The position numbers were made by a program, and so were the translations under genes. A model generated the notes under the pieces. It did no database searches, was not told the DNA's origin, and worked only from the letters and a program-made list of their open reading frames with translations. DNA of 64,000 nt from Psychroflexus aurantiacus (GTDB taxonomy: Bacteria > Bacteroidota > Bacteroidia > Flavobacteriales > Flavobacteriaceae): the NCBI RefSeq assembly GCF_010820555.1, contig NZ_JAAIKD010000006.1, positions 87,297-151,296 of the forward strand, written 5' to 3'. Below, piece by piece: positions 17,835-25,900 of this stretch. How positions within the stretch are numbered: the stretch's first letter is position 1; each line of letters opens with the position of its first letter.

Positions 17835-18014
17835 ATGAAAAAAATTATCGGAATTTTCACAATGCTATGTTTATTTTTCTTAACGGGATGTTCTCCAGAA
17901 TCCTTTAGCGACGACCAATACGAAGGACAGACTCCGGAAGAAATCTTTGGAACAGGGGGAGAAAACAGAGCCTACAAAGCGGAAAACTTACCTCCCGACG
18001 AGAGCGATTTGTAA
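17835..18014 (+). CDS. Small lipoprotein, copy 1
   Basis: This is a 59-aa prelipoprotein. A signal peptide MKKIIGIFTMLCLFF leads to the lipobox L16-T-G-C19, leaving a 41-aa acidic mature peptide that begins CSPESFSDDQYEGQTPEE and ends AYKAENLPPDESDL. Ser after the Cys would favour outer-membrane sorting. I do not recognise the family. ATG 17835 is preferred over ATG 17790 because it starts the signal peptide and because copy 2 has the identical start context. It is the first gene of operon C, upstream of the TPR sensor kinase, and may modulate that sensor. Confidence 0.8.
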   Translation: MKKIIGIFTMLCLFFLTGCSPESFSDDQYEGQTPEEIFGTGGENRAYKAENLPPDESDL

Positions 18015-18057
18015 TTATTAATTCATATACAAGTATCAATTTTTAAAACTTAAAGTC

Positions 18058-18237
18058 ATGAAAAAAATTATCGGAATTTTCACCTTGCTATGCTTATTTT
18101 TCTTTGCCGGCTGTTCACCGGAATCCTTTAGCGACAACCAGTACGAAGGACAAACCCCTGACGAAATCTTTGGTACAGGAGGAGAAAACAGAGCCTACAA
18201 AGCAGAAAACTTACCTCCCGACGAGAGCGATTTATAA
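18058..18237 (+). CDS. Small lipoprotein, copy 2
   Basis: This is a 59-aa protein, 54/59 identical to copy 1; differences are only at residues 10, 16, 17, 27 and 35. The lipobox is F16-A-G-C19. The last 24 residues, from EIFGTGG to DESDL, are identical to copy 1, marking the C-terminus as the functional part. It is too short for a 60-codon cutoff and easily missed. It lies 43 bp after copy 1 and 35 bp before the kinase, with no terminator between, so it is co-transcribed. Confidence 0.8.
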   Translation: MKKIIGIFTLLCLFFFAGCSPESFSDNQYEGQTPDEIFGTGGENRAYKAENLPPDESDL

Positions 18238-18272
18238 ATTTTAGTACATTAGACGAGACATATCAGGAGTAA

Positions 18273-20273
18273 ATGAAGAAAGGCTTATATTATCTTGTCG
18301 TACTAATTTTTATTTATAGTTGTCAGTCGCCTCCCGAAAACAAACCGGAGGTAGATCCGCAGCTTCGGAGTTCAATATTGGAAAATCTCAAAAAGATTGA
18401 CAATAACATCAACAAAGATGAAAACCTTGTACAAGCTTTTCAATCGATTCAGAAGATTGAAAATGACAGCTTGCAGATAAAATACTTAAAGGCTATAGAC
18501 TATAGAGCCTTAAACTCTAATTCTGGAATTTATTTAGATATAAATTCACTTGGAAGAGAAAAGGCTGAAAAATATAAGGATACCTTATCCCTTGCTAACT
18601 TTTACTGGAATCTTGGTGACAGTTATTTAAATGAAAATAAAGCCGATAAAGCTTATTATGCTTATAATGAGGCCCAGTATTTATATAATCTGAAAGATGA
18701 CCTTGTAAACTATGCTCAGATGCTGTACAACCTAGCACTGATACAAAGTCAAGCTAAAGATTTTACAGGGGCTGAAGTTAACCTGATAAAAGTTGCTGAG
18801 ATTTCTCAGGACATAAAAAACTTTGATTTGCTTTACAGATCTTATAATCTGCTTGGCATTACCAATTATAACCTTCAGAATTATGAGGTAGCAATCAGGT
18901 ATTACAATAACGCCTTACAGGCATCAGGAAAAGTAGAAGATGCGGATTTGTATCAGGCAGCGACCTTCAACAACCTCGGCAATGTTTACGAAAAGCTGCA
19001 TAAATACGAACTGGCGATTAAAAATTACCGAAAAACTCTATCCATAAAAGATTTATACGATAAGGATCCTTACCTCTATGCCATGGCCCTGGACAACCTG
19101 GCGTACAACCGACTGGAAACCGGAGAGCTTCAGAATGTTCTTCCCGACATGGAAAAAGCTCTGGACATCAGAAAGCAAATTAAGCATTTGGCGGGCATTT
19201 CCATAAGTCAGTTGCATATCGCCTCCTACTATGACTTTATAGGCGATACGACTCAGGCGATTGCGTTTGCAGAGGCAGCCAATACCACAGCAAAAAGCAA
19301 TAACAACAATCGGGATATTTTAAAATCCTGGAAGTTACTGGCAGATCTTCAGCCGGAAAACAGCTATACCTACACCACCGCTTATATAGATTTAAGCGAA
19401 AGCCTTCAGGTGGAGGAACGTCAGGTTCGTAATAAATTTGAGCGTATTCGTTTTGAGACGGATGAAGTCATGCAACGGGCGGAAATGCTCGAAGAAGAAA
19501 AGACTTTTATCTTCCTCATTTCTTCCTTAATTATCATCATCGGAAGTTCTCTTTTTGTTCTGTACATACAGCGATCCAAAAACAGGTCTTTGGAGCTGGA
19601 ACGCGATCAGAAAATTGCCGATGAAAAAATCTATGAGCTTCTTCTAATACAGAGTGCCCGAAAAGACGAAGGGAAGCGAGAGGAACGGGACCGCATCGCA
19701 AGAGAACTTCATGACAACATCCTTACAGAGCTTTATGCTAACCGTATGAATCTGATGTTTTACAAATATAAAACGGGCATCAAAGGGGATGAGAAATTTG
19801 GCAAGCTTACCGATAATCTCATGGATGTTGAAAAACAAATCAGAAATTTATCCCACGAACTGTCCAATACCTATTTCGATGAGCACAAGGAATTTGGAGA
19901 TCTTATTCAGGATCTGATTCAGAAACTACAACTGGAATCCACCCACCAGTTAACCGTGGATGACTCTGTAAACTGGTCCAAAATCCCTTCCAATATCAAA
20001 ATGCACACCTATCGTATTCTTCAGGAAGCCATCATGAATATTCAAAAACACGCCGAGGCCAGTTTTGTTTTTATAAAATTCAGCATCAATGAAGAAGCCA
20101 ATAAAATTGAGTTTGTGGTAAAAGACGATGGTAAAGGCTTCACCAATCATAAAAAGCCCGGAATTGGACTTAAAAATATAAAATCGCGGGTTCAGGATAT
20201 TCAAGGAAAAATAAGTATAGATTCCAGCCCGGGTTATGGAACTAAAATCAGTATTTTTATCCCAATCAATTAA
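18273..20273 (+). CDS. TPR sensor histidine kinase
   Basis: This is a 666-aa membrane sensor kinase. The N-terminus is a lipoprotein-like signal (FIYSC, C17), followed by about 350 residues of TPR repeats (such as NLALIQSQAKDFTGAEVNL and YRSYNLLGITNYNLQNYEVA) outside the cytoplasmic membrane. A short coiled coil, one transmembrane helix (about 411-432), a HisKA_3 dimerisation domain (RDRIARELHDN, phospho-His near 480) and a HATPase_c domain (DDGKGF, GIGLKNIKSRV) follow. This NarL/NreB-type architecture pairs with LuxR-type regulators such as the one encoded 5 bp downstream. An AGGAG precedes the ATG. The ligand is unknown, but TPRs commonly bind peptides, and two small lipoprotein genes lie just upstream. 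Confidence 0.93.
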   Translation: MKKGLYYLVVLIFIYSCQSPPENKPEVDPQLRSSILENLKKIDNNINKDENLVQAFQSIQKIENDSLQIKYLKAIDYRALNSNSGIYLDINSLGREKAEKYKDTLSLANFYWNLGDSYLNENKADKAYYAYNEAQYLYNLKDDLVNYAQMLYNLALIQSQAKDFTGAEVNLIKVAEISQDIKNFDLLYRSYNLLGITNYNLQNYEVAIRYYNNALQASGKVEDADLYQAATFNNLGNVYEKLHKYELAIKNYRKTLSIKDLYDKDPYLYAMALDNLAYNRLETGELQNVLPDMEKALDIRKQIKHLAGISISQLHIASYYDFIGDTTQAIAFAEAANTTAKSNNNNRDILKSWKLLADLQPENSYTYTTAYIDLSESLQVEERQVRNKFERIRFETDEVMQRAEMLEEEKTFIFLISSLIIIIGSSLFVLYIQRSKNRSLELERDQKIADEKIYELLLIQSARKDEGKREERDRIARELHDNILTELYANRMNLMFYKYKTGIKGDEKFGKLTDNLMDVEKQIRNLSHELSNTYFDEHKEFGDLIQDLIQKLQLESTHQLTVDDSVNWSKIPSNIKMHTYRILQEAIMNIQKHAEASFVFIKFSINEEANKIEFVVKDDGKGFTNHKKPGIGLKNIKSRVQDIQGKISIDSSPGYGTKISIFIPIN

Positions 20274-20278
20274 ATGCC

Positions 20279-20947
20279 ATGCCTAAATACAACGTACTAC
20301 TAGTCGACGATCACCCTATGATAATTGCTGGCTTTGAACAAGCTTTGGATATCATCAGGGAAAATGATAAAACCATAAAATTCTCGAAGGATTCTGCTCA
20401 GGACTGTACCGAAGCTGCGAACTACATTTCCAATACCGATAAAGCCTACGATTTGATATGCCTGGATCTCTCACTTCCGGGTAGCAAGGACGGGAAATAT
20501 AATTCCGGCGAAGATTTGGCAAAGCTGGCTAAAAAACTTCAGCCAGAAGCAAAATTATTGATTTGCACCATGCTGGAAAATAACTACAAGGTATTGAATG
20601 TCATGAAAAGAATTGATCCCGATGGATTTCTGGTTAAGTCAGATACCAATCCTGACATCTTAATTTCTGCCATAGAGAACCTGCTCAAAGGCAAAACCTA
20701 TCAAAGCGCTACGGTACATCAGATGTTGAAAAAAACGGTTGAGTTTTCTCACAATATCGATGAAGATAATTTACAAATACTGTATTTGTTGTCTCAGGGT
20801 ATTCTGACTAAAAACCTTCCGCAACACATGGGGCTTTCTCTGAGTGCCATTGAAAAGCGAAAAAAACAGATGAAGCAGTTTTTCGATATTTCCAATACCA
20901 ATGACAAGATACTTCTGGAAAAAGCCAAAGAGAAAGGCTTTTTATAA
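20279..20947 (+). CDS. Response regulator, NarL/LuxR family
   Basis: This is a 222-aa protein. The receiver domain (about 1-135) has the acidic pair D10-D11, the phospho-acceptor D63 (DLICLDLSLPG) and K120 (FLVKSD). A slightly long loop after D63 (KDGKYNSGED) is unusual. The C-terminal 60 residues form a divergent LuxR-type helix-turn-helix (LYLLSQGILTKNLPQHMGLS, recognition helix near SLSAIEKRKKQM). It lies 5 bp after the TPR kinase and is its clear partner. It is the best candidate to bind the TACGG-N5-CCGTA palindromes that precede this operon and two others. Confidence 0.9.
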   Translation: MPKYNVLLVDDHPMIIAGFEQALDIIRENDKTIKFSKDSAQDCTEAANYISNTDKAYDLICLDLSLPGSKDGKYNSGEDLAKLAKKLQPEAKLLICTMLENNYKVLNVMKRIDPDGFLVKSDTNPDILISAIENLLKGKTYQSATVHQMLKKTVEFSHNIDEDNLQILYLLSQGILTKNLPQHMGLSLSAIEKRKKQMKQFFDISNTNDKILLEKAKEKGFL

Positions 20948-20960
20948 AGCCTTTCTCTTT
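20927..20960 (+). terminator. Terminator of operon C (bidirectional)
   Basis: The perfect 15-bp stem AAAGAGAAAGGCTTT / AAAGCCTTTCTCTTT has a TTAT loop and overlaps the response regulator stop codon. It also lies just beyond the end of the convergent OmpA gene. Confidence 0.88.
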
Positions 20961-20981
20961 GGAGTACACAAATCTTAGGCC

Positions 20982-21941
20982 TTATTCACTCAGTAATTTT
21001 GAAATCTCATCAAGTTTAGGTGTTAACACCACCTCAATCCGTCTGTTTTTTGCCCGGCCTTCTTCGGTGGTATTGGGAGCAAGGGGAACATACTCTCCTT
21101 TACCGGCGGCGGTTAAATTCTGAGGATTAATCGCTTCATTTTTCAAAAGCAGTTTTAAAACTTCAGTAGCGCGTTTGGTGGATAAATCCCAGTTATCGGT
21201 TATGGCGCCAGTTCCTCCGTAGGGAACGTTATCGGTATGACCTTCTATCAGAACGGCAATATCCGGGTTTTGAGCCAGGACCTTAGCGAGTTCCTGCACA
21301 GCCTTTTGTCCTTCAGCACCCACATTCCAGCTTCCGGAAGCAAACAGCAGTTTGTTTTCCATAGACACATATACCTTTCCATTTCTCATTTCCACGCTAA
21401 GGCCCTGTCCTTCAAAATTGGTAAGCGCTCTGGACAGGTTGTCTTTGAGGTTTTGCATTTTTTGCTCCTTTTGGGCAATCAGGCTCTCCAGTTCCTCAAT
21501 GCGTCGGGCTCTGGCCTGCAGGTCCTTTTGAAGCTGTTCAAGTCGGTTTTGCTCCTTGGCAAGGGCCACTTCCTTGTCCTCCAGTTTTTGAAGCAATTCC
21601 CGGTTTTGCTGAGAATTCTCGGCCAGGGCATTGGAACTGTTCTGTTCTAAAGCCTCATAAGATTGGTTGAGTTTATCCAGAGTACGTTCCGTGTTTTTTA
21701 GTTCTGCAAGAAGATCGTCCCGTTGAACTTTAAGGACTTCAATTCTGTCTTTGGAATACTTCAACTCATCTTCCAGTGCTGTTTTTTCTGAATAACAGTC
21801 CTCCAGCTTTCTTTTGAGTTCTTCATTGCTCCTTTGAAGGGAGTTGAAATCGTCTTCGAGTTCTAAAAACTTTTTCTGACTGACGCAACCGATTAAATTT
21901 AAACTAAGTAATCCGATTAAAACATATCTTAACAGCTTCAT
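20982..21941 (-). CDS. OmpA-family lipoprotein with coiled coil
   Basis: This is a 319-aa protein with signal peptide and lipobox LIGC19, a long Glu/Leu-rich coiled coil (about 25-175), and a C-terminal OmpA-like peptidoglycan-binding domain (LLFASGSWNVGAEGQ, IEGHTDNVPY, STKRATEVLKLLL, RAKNRRIEVVL). It probably anchors the outer membrane to peptidoglycan across the periplasm. It lies upstream of and in the same direction as nothing else; exonuclease III begins 42 bp further up on the same strand and may be co-transcribed. Confidence 0.92.
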   Translation of the reverse strand: MKLLRYVLIGLLSLNLIGCVSQKKFLELEDDFNSLQRSNEELKRKLEDCYSEKTALEDELKYSKDRIEVLKVQRDDLLAELKNTERTLDKLNQSYEALEQNSSNALAENSQQNRELLQKLEDKEVALAKEQNRLEQLQKDLQARARRIEELESLIAQKEQKMQNLKDNLSRALTNFEGQGLSVEMRNGKVYVSMENKLLFASGSWNVGAEGQKAVQELAKVLAQNPDIAVLIEGHTDNVPYGGTGAITDNWDLSTKRATEVLKLLLKNEAINPQNLTAAGKGEYVPLAPNTTEEGRAKNRRIEVVLTPKLDEISKLLSE

Positions 21942-21983
21942 GTGGGTTGGGTTTAAAAGGTTAAAAACGACAAATCATTACTT

Positions 21984-22748
21984 TTATTTCAATTCTAAAA
22001 GCACAGGGCAGTGGTCGCTGTGTTTTGCTTCCGGCAGGATGACGGATCTGTAAATTCGGTCTTCGATTTCTTTAGAGACCAAAAGATAATCCAGTCTCCA
22101 GCCCTTATTGTTTTGTCGGGCATTGGCTCTGTAGCTCCACCAGGAATATTGCACCACATCTGTGTTCATTTTTCTAAAGGAATCTGTAAAACCGGATTCG
22201 TTAAGAAACTTAGATAACCATTCCCGCTCTGCAGGCAGAAAACCGGAGACGGTTTTTAACCTGACAGGATCGTGAATATCTATGGCTTCATGACAAATGT
22301 TATAATCTCCGCAAATGACCAGGTTGGGTATTTTTCGTTTGAGGTCTTCAATATAGATTTTGAAATCATCCATATACGTGAATTTATAGCTCAACCGGTG
22401 ATCATTTGTTCCCGAGGGGAGGTACAAACTCATCACTGAGATGTCCTCAAAATCCAGCCTCAGGTTTCGGCCTTCCAAATCCATATAATCTATACCAGTC
22501 CCATATTCGACATGCTGAGGTTCTACCCTGGTAAGAATGCCTACACTGCTGTAGCCTTTTTTTTCTGCAGAATACCAGTAGCAGTACTTGTAACCAATGG
22601 CTTCAAAAATAGAATCGTCTATCTGTTCGGGTTGAGCCTTGGTTTCCTGGAAACACACGACGTCTGCATCGGTTGCTTTCAGCCAGCCGATAAGTCCTTT
22701 TTTAAGGGCGGCACGAATACCGTTGACGTTATAAGAGATTATTTTCAT
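21984..22748 (-). CDS. xth: Exodeoxyribonuclease III
   Basis: This is a 254-aa Mg-dependent AP endonuclease/3'-exonuclease of base-excision repair. The EEP fold motifs are present: SYNVNGIRAALKKG at the start, CFQETKA with the metal-binding Glu, SLYLPSGT, CGDYNICH, and the C-terminal RLDYLLVS and HSDHCPVLLEL with the catalytic His. The length is normal. A minus-strand TATTTTTG box (plus 22763-22770) lies 14 nt before the ATG and is a probable promoter. Confidence 0.96.
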   Translation of the reverse strand: MKIISYNVNGIRAALKKGLIGWLKATDADVVCFQETKAQPEQIDDSIFEAIGYKYCYWYSAEKKGYSSVGILTRVEPQHVEYGTGIDYMDLEGRNLRLDFEDISVMSLYLPSGTNDHRLSYKFTYMDDFKIYIEDLKRKIPNLVICGDYNICHEAIDIHDPVRLKTVSGFLPAEREWLSKFLNESGFTDSFRKMNTDVVQYSWWSYRANARQNNKGWRLDYLLVSKEIEDRIYRSVILPEAKHSDHCPVLLELK

Positions 22749-22948
22749 GTTTTAGTTTGCTTCAAAAATAAGGAATACAGGTCAACTTTATTTACAGGCA
22801 TATTTATAATTTATGTTTAAAATAAGTTAGAATTCACAAATAAATAAGTCTTTGAAAATGAAAACCTTAATAAAAAAGGTGTTAATTGTTTGTAAATTGT
22901 GATTATTTTATTTTCCCGATACAAATACCTGTTCTATATTTGCACCAG

Positions 22949-23018
22949 GATGAAGTTTTTTCATAATAGATTGGTTAGTTAAGAAAAGCCTTGAGCACAT
23001 GTTCAAGGCTTTTCTGTT
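22949..23018 (+). ncRNA. Candidate small RNA
   Basis: TATATTTG (22935-22942) is a perfect -7 box, with TTTT about 20 bp upstream. Some 40 bp later is a strong terminator: 12-bp stem GAAAAGCCTTGA (22983-22994) / TCAAGGCTTTTC (23003-23014), then TGTTTTT. The implied transcript is about 70 nt and carries only a 10-codon ORF (MKFFHNRLVS). No gene follows on this strand, so it is not a leader. The start is inferred from the box and could be off by a few bases. Confidence 0.4.
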
Positions 23019-23034
23019 TTTAGGACGTAATCAC

Positions 23035-23067
23035 AAAAAAAAGGCTTTCATCTGAAAGTCTTTTTTT
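23035..23067 (-). terminator. tyrS terminator
   Basis: The arms AAAAAAAGGCTTTCA and TGAAAGTCTTTTTTT pair with one G-U and lie 17 bp beyond the tyrS stop, with T-runs in both directions. Confidence 0.75.
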
Positions 23068-23083
23068 AGAATTTAAACACATA

Positions 23084-24379
23084 CTAGTCGAATTTAATCA
23101 GATAAGTATTCTTTTTCCCTTTGTTGATCACCACGTACTTGCCGTTTATCAAATCAGATTCTGTAAGCACATAATCCAAACCTACTTTGGTTTTGTTCAC
23201 TGCAATTGAATTTTCTTTGAGAGCCCTTCTGGCTTCACCGTTGGAGTTTAGAAAATCGGTTTCAGCGGAAAGCGCAGCAATCATATCAAACTCATTTTTC
23301 AATAGGTCTTTGCTTAATTCTTTCAGAGGGACACCTTCAAAAACATCGAGAAAAGTGGCTTCATCCAATTTCGCCAGATCTTCTTCGGTGCTTTTTCCAA
23401 ACAGGACCTGAGAAGCTTCTTTGGCTTTTTCCAGGGCTTCTTTAGAATGCACAGCCTCTGTAATCTCTTCGGCCAGCTTTATCTGTAAGGTTCTGAGATG
23501 AGGTTGTTCCTTATGCGATTTTACGAGGCTTTCAATTTCGTCTTTGGAAAGGAAGGTAAATATCTTAATGAATTTTTCAGCATCTTCATCGCTGGTATTG
23601 ATCCAGTACTGATAGAATTTGTAGGGTGAGGTTTTTTCAGGATCCAGCCAGATGTTACCTGTAGCCGTTTTTCCAAATTTGGTGCCATCGGCTTTGGTAA
23701 TCAAAGGGCAAGTCAATGCAAAACCTTTCCCCTGGTCGATGCGTCTTATCAGTTCAGTTCCCGTGGTGATATTTCCCCACTGGTCACTTCCGCCCATCTG
23801 CAGGGTGCACTCCTGAGTTCGGTACAAATGTAAAAAATCGTAGCCCTGAACCAACTGATAGGTAAATTCAGTAAAACTCATCCCTTCTTTAGATTCTGAA
23901 GACAGGCGTTTTTTGACCGAATCTTTGGACATCATGTAATTCACTGTGATGTGCTTTCCTACATCTCTTATAAACTCCAGGAAAGAAAAATCTTTCATCC
24001 AGTCGTAATTATTCACCAGTTTGGCTGAATTTTCATCTTCAGTTTTGAAATCCAGAAATTTAGATAGCTGATCTTTCAACGCATTTTGATTGTGTCTCAA
24101 CGTTTCTTCATCCAGCAGATTTCGTTCCTGAGATTTGCCGGAAGGATCGCCTATCATCCCCGTAGCACCACCAACCAGTGCAACTGGCTTATGTCCTGCC
24201 AGCTGAAAATGCCTTAGCATCATAACGCCTACCAAATGACCAATATGCAGCGAGTCTGCCGTGGGATCGATCCCTACATAAGCAGCTCTTGGGGCTTCAT
24301 TGAGGTGTTTCTGTGTGCCGGGCATCAGGTCGTGCACCATTCCTCTCCAGGTCACTTCTTCTATAAAATCTTTTTTCAT
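23084..24379 (-). CDS. tyrS: Tyrosine--tRNA ligase
   Basis: This is the 431-aa class I aminoacyl-tRNA synthetase that charges tRNA-Tyr. The HIGH motif is H45-I-G-H48, and the KMSKS-like loop is KFGKTATG (near residue 232). GSDQWGN and the tyrosine-binding NNYDWMKD are present. The C-terminal S4-like RNA-binding domain (about 360-431) ends [13 protein letters not shown]. The promoter box TATCTTTG (plus 24399-24406) with TTG 18 bp further gives a leader of only about 15 nt, so no attenuator is present here, unlike phhA. Confidence 0.98.
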   Translation of the reverse strand: MKKDFIEEVTWRGMVHDLMPGTQKHLNEAPRAAYVGIDPTADSLHIGHLVGVMMLRHFQLAGHKPVALVGGATGMIGDPSGKSQERNLLDEETLRHNQNALKDQLSKFLDFKTEDENSAKLVNNYDWMKDFSFLEFIRDVGKHITVNYMMSKDSVKKRLSSESKEGMSFTEFTYQLVQGYDFLHLYRTQECTLQMGGSDQWGNITTGTELIRRIDQGKGFALTCPLITKADGTKFGKTATGNIWLDPEKTSPYKFYQYWINTSDEDAEKFIKIFTFLSKDEIESLVKSHKEQPHLRTLQIKLAEEITEAVHSKEALEKAKEASQVLFGKSTEEDLAKLDEATFLDVFEGVPLKELSKDLLKNEFDMIAALSAETDFLNSNGEARRALKENSIAVNKTKVGLDYVLTESDLINGKYVVINKGKKNTYLIKFD

Positions 24380-24398
24380 GCGTTGTTTTGATTTGCCA

Positions 24399-24427
24399 CA
24401 AAGATATTATATTGAAAAAACTATCAA
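24399..24427 (-). promoter_or_regulatory. tyrS promoter
   Basis: On the minus strand, TTG (plus 24425-24427), an 18-bp spacer and TATCTTTG (plus 24399-24406) form a good Bacteroidetes promoter. Confidence 0.6.
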
Positions 24428-24440
24428 CTTTCGAAATTCG

Positions 24441-24448
24441 TATATTTA
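24441..24448 (+). promoter_or_regulatory. -7 box of the epimerase gene
   Basis: TATATTTA lies 4 nt before ATG 24453, predicting a leaderless mRNA. It overlaps the divergent tyrS promoter region. Confidence 0.45.
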
Positions 24449-24452
24449 CCAA

Positions 24453-25448
24453 ATGAATTTACTCACCGGAGCAACTGGACTTGTAGGAGCGCATGCATTG
24501 GCTCAGCTTATTTTGAATAAAGAGCAAACACGGGCTTTGTTTAGAACAGAAGCCAAACGTCAACAGGCTTTGGCTGTGATTTTAAAATACGATATTTCTG
24601 ATGAGGACCTCTCCACGTATGTGGACTGGTTCGAATGTGATATACTTGACCTTCCAAAACTGGACATGGCTTTTAAAGGGATCACTCACGTTTACCATTG
24701 TGCGGGCTTTATAAGCAATAGCCCGTCAGATTATAAACAGATGCGGAAAGTCAATATTGAAGGCACTGCCAATATGGTGAATCTGTCAATTGATTTTAAG
24801 ATTGAAAAATTCTGTCATGTGAGTTCCATTGCTGCTTTGGGGAAGCCGTTGGTGGGAGAAAAGGTAACCGAAGAAACGCCAATGGGGGAGGACCAAAAAC
24901 CTTCGGCTTATGAAATCAGCAAATACGGAGCTGAGATGGAAGTCTGGCGTGCTTCCCAGGAAGGTTTAGCAGTAGTTATCCTTAATCCGGGTATCATTCT
25001 CGGCGATGGATTTTATGACTCCGGGAGCGGGACATTGCTAAAGAACCTGAAAAAGGGTTTGAAGGTTTATCCGCCTAAAATCACAGGCTTTGTCGGGGTT
25101 TATGACGTGAGTAAACTCATGCTTCAGCTGATGAAAAGCCCTGTGGTTAATGAAAGGTTTATCCTGGTTTCTGAAAACCTATCCTTTAAGCAGGTGGCTG
25201 CTCGTTTTGCGAGCCTTTATGACAAGCCGGGACCCAACATAGAACTTAAGCCATGGATGCTTTATGTAGCCTGGTGCTTTGAAGTTCTGAGGTCATTTTT
25301 AACCTCTTATAAAAGGCATCTTACCCTGGAAGTTATACCGAGTTTGTTTGAAGATTCCCTGTATTCTTCAGGAAAAGTAAAAGAGGCACTGCATTTTGAA
25401 TTTGAGTCTTTAGAGGAATTCTCTAAAAGGATTTATGAGCGTTCCTAG
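24453..25448 (+). CDS. NAD-dependent epimerase/dehydratase family protein
   Basis: This is a 331-aa extended short-chain dehydrogenase. Its N-terminal nucleotide-binding motif is MNLLTGATGLVGAHAL (GxxGxxG). The HVSSIAALG segment and the catalytic YEISKYGAE (Tyr-x-x-x-Lys) follow. The ORF is open 51 codons further upstream into the tyrS 5' end, but the Rossmann fold starts at this Met and a -7 box lies just before it. The substrate is unknown. It converges on the DUF4296 gene, and their stop codons share the palindrome CTAG. The cluster epimerase, DUF4296, pyrC, GT2, DUF4271, hemD is familiar from Flavobacteriaceae. Confidence 0.9.
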   Translation: MNLLTGATGLVGAHALAQLILNKEQTRALFRTEAKRQQALAVILKYDISDEDLSTYVDWFECDILDLPKLDMAFKGITHVYHCAGFISNSPSDYKQMRKVNIEGTANMVNLSIDFKIEKFCHVSSIAALGKPLVGEKVTEETPMGEDQKPSAYEISKYGAEMEVWRASQEGLAVVILNPGIILGDGFYDSGSGTLLKNLKKGLKVYPPKITGFVGVYDVSKLMLQLMKSPVVNERFILVSENLSFKQVAARFASLYDKPGPNIELKPWMLYVAWCFEVLRSFLTSYKRHLTLEVIPSLFEDSLYSSGKVKEALHFEFESLEEFSKRIYERS

Positions 25449-25900
25449 TTGTTAAGCTTCAATTTAGGTAAGGTCTTATCAGTGGAGAGGCTGTCTATAT
25501 TTTTTATGGAATCTCGTATTTTCATTTCTGCTCTTCTAAGACTATCCCTTAGGTTTGAAATAGAATCGTACACTCTGTCCAGTCTTTCGATGCTGTCTTT
25601 GGCCTTTTCAAAAATGTCTAAATTCTCATCGAATCTCATGTTGTAATACAGGATGTTTTGTTTGAGATCGGTGCTGTCGATAGTGTATTTTTTAGACAGG
25701 AACTGAAGAATTTCAACATCGAGCTCCTTTAATTTCTTATCGTTTACCACAGCGGCAGCATCAAGCAGAACCATGTCGTAAATGAGGTCTTTCATTTCAG
25801 AAGAGCTCAAAAGGTTTTCCGGCTTTTTGACCTCATTCCTGTTTTGACAGCTGACTATTAAAATCAAACCCAGCAAACAAATTGCTCTAATTAGCTTCAT
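25445..25900 (-). CDS. DUF4296 lipoprotein
   Basis: This is a 151-aa Bacteroidetes-specific lipoprotein (lipobox IVSC18). The N-terminal half carries the DUF4296 helical motif (LSSSEMKDLIYDMVLLDAA, KYTIDSTDLKQNILYY), and the C-terminal part is a charged coiled coil. Its function is unknown. Its ATG overlaps the pyrC stop by 4 bp (ATGA), so it is translationally coupled to pyrC. Its end overlaps the convergent epimerase gene by 4 bp. Confidence 0.88.
   Translation of the reverse strand: MKLIRAICLLGLILIVSCQNRNEVKKPENLLSSSEMKDLIYDMVLLDAAAVVNDKKLKELDVEILQFLSKKYTIDSTDLKQNILYYNMRFDENLDIFEKAKDSIERLDRVYDSISNLRDSLRRAEMKIRDSIKNIDSLSTDKTLPKLKLNN

Larger units (their letters stand above)
17821..18237 (+). 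repeat. Tandem duplication of a lipoprotein gene unit
   Basis: Units 17821-18014 and about 18046-18237 are direct copies, including the same TTTAAAACTTAAAGTC just before each ATG. Most differences in the coding parts are synonymous third-position changes, so both copies appear to be kept under selection. Confidence 0.9.
22749..23083 (+). other. Intergenic region with a candidate small RNA and terminators
   Basis: Between the exonuclease promoter and the tyrS 3' end there is no normal gene. It holds a plus-strand promoter-like box, a short transcript unit ending in a strong hairpin, and the tyrS terminator. Confidence 0.6.

Noticed and set aside
24300-24452. 51-codon upstream extension of the epimerase
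   Set aside because: It is antisense to the tyrS start; the Rossmann fold begins at ATG 24453.
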